Shown here: one piece after another, positions 58,936-64,000 of the stretch | Layout of the letters: each line of letters opens with the position of its first letter | Position numbering within the stretch: the first letter of the stretch is position 1 | DNA from: G963720475 sp963720475 | Lineage (GTDB): Bacteria; Actinomycetota; Thermoleophilia; Solirubrobacterales; Thermoleophilaceae | DNA length: 64,000 bases | Assembly (NCBI GenBank): GCA_963720475.1 | Contig: OY970394.1 | Span: 2,294,001-2,358,000 of the forward strand | Direction: 5' to 3' | The notes under the pieces: model-generated | Told to the model about the DNA's origin: nothing | What the model saw: only the letters and a program-made list of their open reading frames with translations | Database searches by the model: none | Made by a program: the position numbers and the translations under genes

Positions 58936-59412
58936 ATGAGCGCGACAGCGAAGAGGCCCAAGCGCCTGGCGGCGCTGCTCGTGTGCGGCGCCGCTTCCAT
59001 GGTCGCCGTCGCCGGCTGCGGTGGTGACGACTTCGAGAACGAGCCGCGGCCGCCCGTACCGGTTGAGATCACCGGCGTGATCACCAAGGAGAAGGTGACC
59101 GTCTCGCCCGACAAGGAGGGCGGTGGCCCGATTGTGCTCACGATCTCGAACCAGACGAAGGACTCCCACACCGTCACGCTCGAGGGCGTCGGCTCGCAGC
59201 CGGGATCCTCGAGGGCGAACCAGGTCGCGGAGACCGTTGGACCGATCAACCCGCTTGACACGGCCACGATCCAAGTGACGCTCGAGCGCGGTCAGTACGA
59301 GGTCAAGGCCGGCTCCAAGGAGGCGGTGCCAGAGGAAGAGATGATCGCCCCGGCGCGGCTCGAGATCGGCCCCGAACGCGAGTCCGGCAAGGACCAACTG
59401 CTCCTGCCCTAG
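58936..59412 (+). CDS. Putative lipoprotein with cupredoxin-like beta domain
   Basis: A 158-residue exported protein. The ATG at 58936 gives a basic start (SATAKRPKRLAALL) and a lipobox ending VAVAGC. The mature part is beta-rich (IVLTISNQTKDSHTVTLEG and TIQVTLERGQYEVKA) like a cupredoxin sandwich, but the Cys and Met copper ligands are missing, so it is not expected to bind type-1 copper. Function unknown. It converges with the coiled-coil gene, 6 bp apart. Confidence 0.75.
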   Translation: MSATAKRPKRLAALLVCGAASMVAVAGCGGDDFENEPRPPVPVEITGVITKEKVTVSPDKEGGGPIVLTISNQTKDSHTVTLEGVGSQPGSSRANQVAETVGPINPLDTATIQVTLERGQYEVKAGSKEAVPEEEMIAPARLEIGPERESGKDQLLLP

Positions 59413-59418
59413 CCGCGG

Positions 59419-60705
59419 CTAGGAGTCGTCGGCCGTCGCCGCGAGTGCGTCGATCTCGCTCAGGTAGACGCGCACCTGGCTCGCCATCGCCTCGAGGATC
59501 TCGCGGGCGTTCTCGATGCTGGTGGTGGCTCCGGTCAGCTGCTGCTTGACGCGACGGACCTCCTCCATCGAGTCGAGCGCCCGCTCCACTGTCGCGCGAA
59601 CCTCGGCGGCGTCTAGCTCTCCACCCTCGCCGCGTGCCATCAGCACACGCGCCCGCGCGAGCGCATAGGCGACCTCGAGCGCGATCTGCGGACCGCCGTC
59701 CGGGTCGAGCGCGACGACCATCTTGTCGCCGTTGTGCTCCTGCAGCGGCGGCGTCTTCGCGGGCAGCTTCTCCTCCGCCGGCACGACGAGCACCGCGAAC
59801 TGGGCTTCGCGCTCGCCGAGCGCCTTGTCGAGCTCGCGCATCATCTCGGGGCGCGACAGCTTCGAGTTCTTCGCCTCGAACACGATCCGCCCCCGGGCGG
59901 GGCCGGAGCAGGCGTCGATCGAGACGACCACGTCGCCCTTCTTGCCCGTAGCTCCCTTGGCGTCGCCGACGGCCTCCGAGTCGTCACCCTTGATCCGCGC
60001 GAGCTCGGCGATCTCGTCGGCGACCTCCTCCTCGAAGGTGCGACCCTTGGCCGTCCCCTTGTCGCGCTCGGCCTCGAGCGCCTCGAGCTTGTCGCGCTCG
60101 TCGCGCAGGCCCTGGATCTCGAGCTCCAAGGTGGCGAGTTTCTCGACCATCGCGGCGAGCGCCTTGTCCTGCCGCTCGCTCGCCTGCTTGACGGCCTCGG
60201 TCGTGCCGGTCTTGAAGTCGGCCAGCGGATTGTCGCCGTCGGCGGAGGAGAGATGGCGCTTGAGCTCCGTGCTCGCGCCGCGCATCGCCTCCGCGACGAC
60301 CTCCTTGACCTTGTGCTGGACGGCGTCCGAGCTCTCATCGGAGAAGTTGCGTTCGAGCGCCTTCATCACGTGGCCCGAGTCGGGCCCGAACATCTCGTCG
60401 AGCGTGGCGCCGAACTCGTCGGCGAGCTCGCGCGTACGGGTCTCGAGCGCGGCCTCGGTGTCGCGCGTGGCCTTCTCGAGCTCAGCGCGGACGATCTCGG
60501 CGTTCGCTCCCACCTGCTCGCGATCGAGCACGCGCGCGCCGATCTCGACGGCGTTCGTGACTACGGCATCCGGATCCTCCCCCGCCTCCGAGCGCTCGCG
60601 CACGAGCCGCGCGGCGGCCTCGTCGGTCACGGTCAGACCGTCGATGTGGAGCTGGTCTCCTGCTACGGAGACGGCTGATTTACGCAGGGGCGTCGCGGCT
60701 TCCAT
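59419..60705 (-). CDS. Coiled-coil protein with nuclease-like segment
   Basis: A 428-residue cytoplasmic protein from the ATG at 60705. Residues about 60-230 are rich in Glu, Lys and Ala with heptad character (AAMVEKLATLELEIQGLRDER). A globular part follows with DVVVSIDACSGPARGRIVFEAKNSK, spaced like the D...ExK core of PD-(D/E)xK nucleases, and then LDKALGEREAQFAVLVVPA. A coiled coil plus such a core recalls RmuC in layout, but I do not see RmuC-specific motifs. A DNA-related function is inference. A second helical region ends the protein. Confidence 0.65.
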   Translation of the reverse strand: MEAATPLRKSAVSVAGDQLHIDGLTVTDEAAARLVRERSEAGEDPDAVVTNAVEIGARVLDREQVGANAEIVRAELEKATRDTEAALETRTRELADEFGATLDEMFGPDSGHVMKALERNFSDESSDAVQHKVKEVVAEAMRGASTELKRHLSSADGDNPLADFKTGTTEAVKQASERQDKALAAMVEKLATLELEIQGLRDERDKLEALEAERDKGTAKGRTFEEEVADEIAELARIKGDDSEAVGDAKGATGKKGDVVVSIDACSGPARGRIVFEAKNSKLSRPEMMRELDKALGEREAQFAVLVVPAEEKLPAKTPPLQEHNGDKMVVALDPDGGPQIALEVAYALARARVLMARGEGGELDAAEVRATVERALDSMEEVRRVKQQLTGATTSIENAREILEAMASQVRVYLSEIDALAATADDS

Positions 60706-60764
60706 TGAAGTTACCGTCGAACGGTAGGCGCAACTCCTGACAGAATCAGCGTTTGAGGAGGGAG

Positions 60765-61649
60765 ATGTACTCGAAGTTGAGGCTTTCCGTGGGGGGGACT
60801 GGCGTTTTGACGCTATTCGTCGCGCTGCTCGCCGCGCTACCCGCGAGCGCGGGCGCGGCCCCATCCGAGGCCCAGACGCTCTTCCGCCAGAAGCTGCTCG
60901 ACGCCCCCAAGGTGTCGAAGGAGATCAAGGCGAAGCTCCGCACCGGGGCGTTCGTGGACCGCAACGTGATGTTCGCCGACCTCACCGGCGAGGGCCGCGC
61001 CGACGCAGTTGTCACGGTCAACTCGGGCGACTCGGCCGGCCGCATCGCCCTCTACGTCTTCAGCGCCGGCGACAGCGGCGGTGATCTCGTGCTGGTCTAT
61101 CGCAACGAGCGCCTCTACCGCGTCCGCGCGCGGATCGAGCAGGCGCCCCTGCAGCCGGGCCAGCCGCAGGACCAGGACCGGCCGGGCACCCTCTTCTTCC
61201 GCGTCCCTCTCTACGACGTCGGGGACGATCTCTGCTGCGCCGCCCGCGCGCGCGAGACCGAGCTCCGTTGGGACGCGGCGAAGAAGCGCTTCTTCGTCTT
61301 CAAACGCCGCATCGTCACGCGCGAGCCCGAGCGGGCGACTTTCTGCACGGACGGGGATCGCGTCTGCACGGCGACCCGCCGCAAGGGCCGCGTCGTGCTG
61401 CTCGACCTCCGCGCGCGGGGGCTGCGCGGCGAGTACCAGCTGTGCGTGACCGATCCGCGCCTCAAGCGCGAGTGCCACAACTTCGAGCTCGAGCAGTCGA
61501 AGGACGACGACGGCCTGTTCGTCTCGACGGTGCGCTGGAGCAAGGAATTCAAGAGCGCCGGCCGCGGGCTCTACAGCGTCTGCTGGCGACAGTCGCTGAC
61601 CTCGGAGCGCTGCATCGGGCCGAGGTTGCAGTTCCGCATCGGCGACTAG
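60765..61649 (+). CDS. Secreted protein of unknown function
   Basis: A 294-residue exported protein. GAGGAGGGAG precedes the ATG at 60765, and the signal ends PASAGAAP. The mature part begins with helical QTLFRQKLLDAPKVSKEIK, then a beta region with FADLTGEGRADAVVTVNSG, which resembles a single FG-GAP-like repeat. Six Cys in the second half (DLCCAAR, FCTDG, VCTAT) could form disulfides. No family is assigned. It is divergent from the coiled-coil gene. Confidence 0.72.
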   Translation: MYSKLRLSVGGTGVLTLFVALLAALPASAGAAPSEAQTLFRQKLLDAPKVSKEIKAKLRTGAFVDRNVMFADLTGEGRADAVVTVNSGDSAGRIALYVFSAGDSGGDLVLVYRNERLYRVRARIEQAPLQPGQPQDQDRPGTLFFRVPLYDVGDDLCCAARARETELRWDAAKKRFFVFKRRIVTREPERATFCTDGDRVCTATRRKGRVVLLDLRARGLRGEYQLCVTDPRLKRECHNFELEQSKDDDGLFVSTVRWSKEFKSAGRGLYSVCWRQSLTSERCIGPRLQFRIGD

Positions 61650-61731
61650 CCGACCGCCTGCCCGCACGTCGCGGCGCTCCCCCGCGGCTATACGATCCCG
61701 CGCGCAACCGAACGAGCGAGGTCGAGACAAC

Positions 61732-62982
61732 GTGGCAGTAGACGTCAGCCAGGTCACGCAGGTGGACACAGAGCCCGGCGAGCTCCCTGAGACGATGGCC
61801 GCCTGGGTCATCCGCCAGGAGCGCGAGGGCGAGCCGAAGGACGCGTTCCAGATCGAGGAGATCGAGACCCCAGAGCCCGGAGCGCTCGAGGTCGTCGTGC
61901 GCGTGATGGCGGCCGGCGTGAACTACAACAACGTCTGGGCGGCGCTCGGCAAGCCGGTGTCGGTGTTCCGCTACCACCCCGACGAGGACCATCACATCGG
62001 TGGCTCCGACGCCTCGGGGATCGTCTGGAAGGTCGGCCCCGGCGTGACGCGCTGGAAGCCGGGCGACGAGGTCGTGATCCACTGCAACCAGGCCTCCTAC
62101 GAGGATCCGGAAGTCCACGGCCTCGACCCGCTCGCGGCGCCGTCGCAGAAGATCTGGGGTTACGAGACCTCGTGGGGCTCGTTCGCCCAGTTCACCAAGG
62201 TCCAGGCGCAGCAGCTGCTGCCGAAGCCGGAGAACCTGACCTGGGAGGAAGCCGCCTCCTACGGGCTGACCTACTTCACGGCCTACCGGATGCTGATCGA
62301 CCAGTGCGACCTGCAGTCCGGCCACAAGGTTCTGATCTGGGGCGCCGCCGGCGGCCTCGGCGTTTTCGCCGTCCAGCTCTGCAAGGCGGCCGGGGCGCAG
62401 TGCGTCGGCGTCGTCTCCTCGGAGGAGAAGGGCAAGCTGATCATGCAGCTCGGCGCCGACGGCTACATCAACCGCGACGAGTTCAAGGGGATGATGCGCA
62501 AGGGCGGTGAGACGCCCGAGGAGGAGAAGGAGCGCTTCGGCGAGTCGCGCCGCTTCGACAAGGCGGTGAAGGCGATCCTCGGCGACAAGCCCGACATCGT
62601 CTTCGAGCACGTCGGCCAGGCAACCTTCCCAACGTCGGTCTTCGTCGTGAAGCCGTTCGGCAAAGTCGTGATCTGCGCCGGGACGACGGGCTACAACCTC
62701 GACTTCGACGTCCGCTATCTGTGGATGCGCCAGAAGCAGATCATCGGCTCGCACTTCGCGAACGCGTACGAGTGCATGAAGGCACAGGAGTTGATCGAAC
62801 AGGGCCTGATCCGGCCGGTGCTGTGGCGCACGATGGGCTTCGAGGGCGTCGCGGAGGCGCACCAGCTGATGCACGAGAACAAGCACCTCGGCAAGATCGC
62901 GATCCTCGTCGGGGCCGAGAACGAGGGCGAGGGCAAGACGGCCGAAGGCGAGGGCGCGATCATGGCTGAGGTCGGGAACTAA
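61732..62982 (+). CDS. ccr: Crotonyl-CoA carboxylase/reductase
   Basis: A 416-residue medium-chain reductase of the Ccr type, from a GTG at 61732. It reductively carboxylates crotonyl-CoA to ethylmalonyl-CoA with NADPH and CO2. AAGVNYNNVWAALGKPVSVF with the conserved Asn, DASGIVWKVGPGV, IWGAAGGLGVFAVQLCKAAG for NADP, and IGSHFANAYE (His in the CO2/substrate region) are diagnostic. A carboxylating role fits an ethylmalonyl-CoA pathway, but a plain enoyl-CoA reductase cannot be excluded by eye. A small gene follows after 5 bp. Confidence 0.88.
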   Translation: MAVDVSQVTQVDTEPGELPETMAAWVIRQEREGEPKDAFQIEEIETPEPGALEVVVRVMAAGVNYNNVWAALGKPVSVFRYHPDEDHHIGGSDASGIVWKVGPGVTRWKPGDEVVIHCNQASYEDPEVHGLDPLAAPSQKIWGYETSWGSFAQFTKVQAQQLLPKPENLTWEEAASYGLTYFTAYRMLIDQCDLQSGHKVLIWGAAGGLGVFAVQLCKAAGAQCVGVVSSEEKGKLIMQLGADGYINRDEFKGMMRKGGETPEEEKERFGESRRFDKAVKAILGDKPDIVFEHVGQATFPTSVFVVKPFGKVVICAGTTGYNLDFDVRYLWMRQKQIIGSHFANAYECMKAQELIEQGLIRPVLWRTMGFEGVAEAHQLMHENKHLGKIAILVGAENEGEGKTAEGEGAIMAEVGN

Positions 62983-62987
62983 ACGCC

Positions 62988-63317
62988 ATGGCCGGGAAGG
63001 ACGTGGGTGGCGTCGTCGAGATCGTCTGGATCGCGAATCCGTTCCGCGGCGACGACTTCGAGCAGCTGTGGACGCCGACCGCCGAGGCCGTGTTGCGCTA
63101 CGGCGCGACCCAGTGGGCGGTTCTGCGCTCGAAGGACGACCGCAACCGCTTCCACCAGTTCGCGGCCTTCGAGTCGAAGCTCGACTTCGACCGCTACTGG
63201 CAGTCCGACGAGGTCGCACAGGCACGGGCGCGCGTGGCCGGGCTGTTCCAGATTCCCGCTACGCCGGTATGGCACACCGTCAGCGGCTCGGGGATGCTGA
63301 CGGCGCTGACCAACTAG
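62988..63317 (+). CDS. Small conserved protein after ccr
   Basis: A 109-residue protein, VVEIVWIANPFRGDDFEQLW, then YGATQWAVLRSKDDRNRFHQFAAFESKLDF and RYWQSDEVAQARARVAGLFQ. The pattern is that of dimeric alpha/beta-barrel (ABM-like) proteins. It starts 5 bp after ccr on the same strand, so it is probably translated with it and may act on or regulate the same pathway; no direct evidence exists. Confidence 0.7.
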   Translation: MAGKDVGGVVEIVWIANPFRGDDFEQLWTPTAEAVLRYGATQWAVLRSKDDRNRFHQFAAFESKLDFDRYWQSDEVAQARARVAGLFQIPATPVWHTVSGSGMLTALTN

Positions 63318-63338
63318 GCCGCGGCTACCCTTCTTCCG

Positions 63339-64000
63339 ATGCGGGGAGGTGTCGCTCTGGCCTGTGCGTGCTTCGTCGTGGCCGCGCTGGGCATCGCCGC
63401 GCCTGCGAGCGCCGGCATCGACACGCTCCAGGACGCCTGCGTCAAGCGCGACGCGGCCGACGACGACACCCAGAACGGCAACCAGCTGCCGTACTCCTTC
63501 TGCGACGACGGCCTCGCGTTCGGCGGCGGCACCACGCCGAACCCCGGCGCCAACAGGGCGATCGCTGTTCCAGCCGCCTACACCGGTGCCGGCCAGCCCG
63601 ACAAGGACGCGGCGGCCGCCAACGCCGTGCCCGGCCAGTCGGGCGGCGACATCGCGATCGACGCCGACCTCACCTTGCCCGACCCCGCGCGCTCGAAGAT
63701 GCCGAAAGCGGGCTACCCGCTCGTGGTGATGATGCACGGCTGCTGCGCCGGGGATCGGACCGGCTGGGAGGCGCGAACGATCGACGCCGGCGGCGAGAAG
63801 TGGCACTACTCGAACGCGTGGTTCGCGAGCCGCGGCTACGCGGTCCTCACCTACACCTCGCGCGGGTTCGTGAACGCCGACGGACGCGGCTCGACAGGAC
63901 AGAACCAGCTCGACTCGTCGCGCTTCGAGATCAACGACTACCAGCACCTAGCGGGACAGCTCGCCGACGATGCCGACCTCGATCCGAAGAGCGCCGGCTC
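63339..64000 (+). CDS. Secreted alpha/beta hydrolase (S15/CocE-like), 5' part
   Basis: The first 220 residues of an exported hydrolase cut by the window end. The ATG at 63339 gives a signal ending APASAGI. LPDPARSKMPKAGYPLVVMMHGCC and WFASRGYAVLTYTSRGF match the early strands of X-Pro dipeptidyl-peptidase/CocE-type alpha/beta hydrolases, with the HG of the oxyanion region. The Asp/Gly-rich N-terminal part (residues about 30-100) may be a separate segment. The nucleophile motif lies beyond base 64000, so activity cannot be judged. Confidence 0.72.
   Translation, partial: MRGGVALACACFVVAALGIAAPASAGIDTLQDACVKRDAADDDTQNGNQLPYSFCDDGLAFGGGTTPNPGANRAIAVPAAYTGAGQPDKDAAAANAVPGQSGGDIAIDADLTLPDPARSKMPKAGYPLVVMMHGCCAGDRTGWEARTIDAGGEKWHYSNAWFASRGYAVLTYTSRGFVNADGRGSTGQNQLDSSRFEINDYQHLAGQLADDADLDPKSAG

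Noticed and set aside
1..64000. CRISPR array
   Set aside because: No regularly spaced short repeats with spacers of constant length; the tRNA-derived repeats are kilobases apart and the TTGTGTCTG set is too short and irregular.

Overview
The window is GC-rich bacterial chromosome that reads as an actinobacterium, most likely class Thermoleophilia (Solirubrobacterales/Gaiellales type). The evidence is a complete coenzyme F420 gene set with a fused FbiC, Tat and lipoprotein signals with G/C-ending codons, an ethylmalonyl-CoA pathway crotonyl-CoA carboxylase/reductase, a SigK/RskA-like sigma/anti-sigma pair and a dense acyl-CoA gene set. Taxonomy is inferred from gene content only.

Layout. (1) Bases 1-1384: the end of a nitronate monooxygenase and a SAM methyltransferase. 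(2) Bases 1382-26796: the unusual part. An intact tRNA-Pro(GGG) gene lies on the minus strand at 26723-26796. Seven copies of its 3' half (about 46 bp, anticodon stem-loop to 3' end) lie beyond its 3' end, all in the same orientation, near 1382, 5798, 11028, 18627, 19733, 21210 and 22635. Where the missing 5' half of the tRNA should be, each copy carries the same roughly 100-bp block or its remains: three GTCC units at 9-bp pitch, a constant 17-bp centre, three GGAC units at 9-bp pitch, then CGGTACC-N5-GGTACC. The array splits 25 kb into seven cassettes of about 1-8 kb. None encodes a recombinase. Most cargo is exported: a three-paralogue His/Cys-rich family, two PI-PLC-like proteins, lipoproteins, a cupredoxin and a 1180-residue surface protein. 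One cassette also holds a sigma/anti-sigma operon, a truncated antiporter and NAD(P)-binding proteins. I read this as tandem accretion of integrase-less, tRNA-targeted elements (CIME-like) sharing a structured attachment site.

(3) Bases 26797-34150: a tRNA-rich stretch (Gly-TCC, Trp-CCA, Leu-TAG, Leu-CAA) with a free-standing HNH protein and a LAGLIDADG protein next to tRNAs, a secreted GH2 glycosidase and an acyl-CoA dehydrogenase. (4) Bases 34179-44546: membrane proteins, M28 peptidases, a carboxyltransferase, 3-hydroxyacyl-CoA dehydrogenase and HMG-CoA lyase. Three genes here are frameshifted, which could be decay or assembly error. (5) Bases 44592-50322: F420 genes npdG-cofD-cofC-cofE on the plus strand and fbiC (cofGH) on the minus strand. 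CofE has no canonical start and appears to use CTG in a CTGA overlap; the M28 peptidase at 41721-42881 shows the same arrangement. (6) Bases 50348-56076: an aquaporin, an NMT1-like binding protein, and a multicopper oxidase-ZIP transporter-DtxR operon with a palindromic candidate operator. (7) Bases 56126-64000: YgfZ, an SDR, an alpha/beta hydrolase, lipoproteins, a coiled-coil protein with a nuclease-like segment, Ccr, and a secreted hydrolase cut by the window end.
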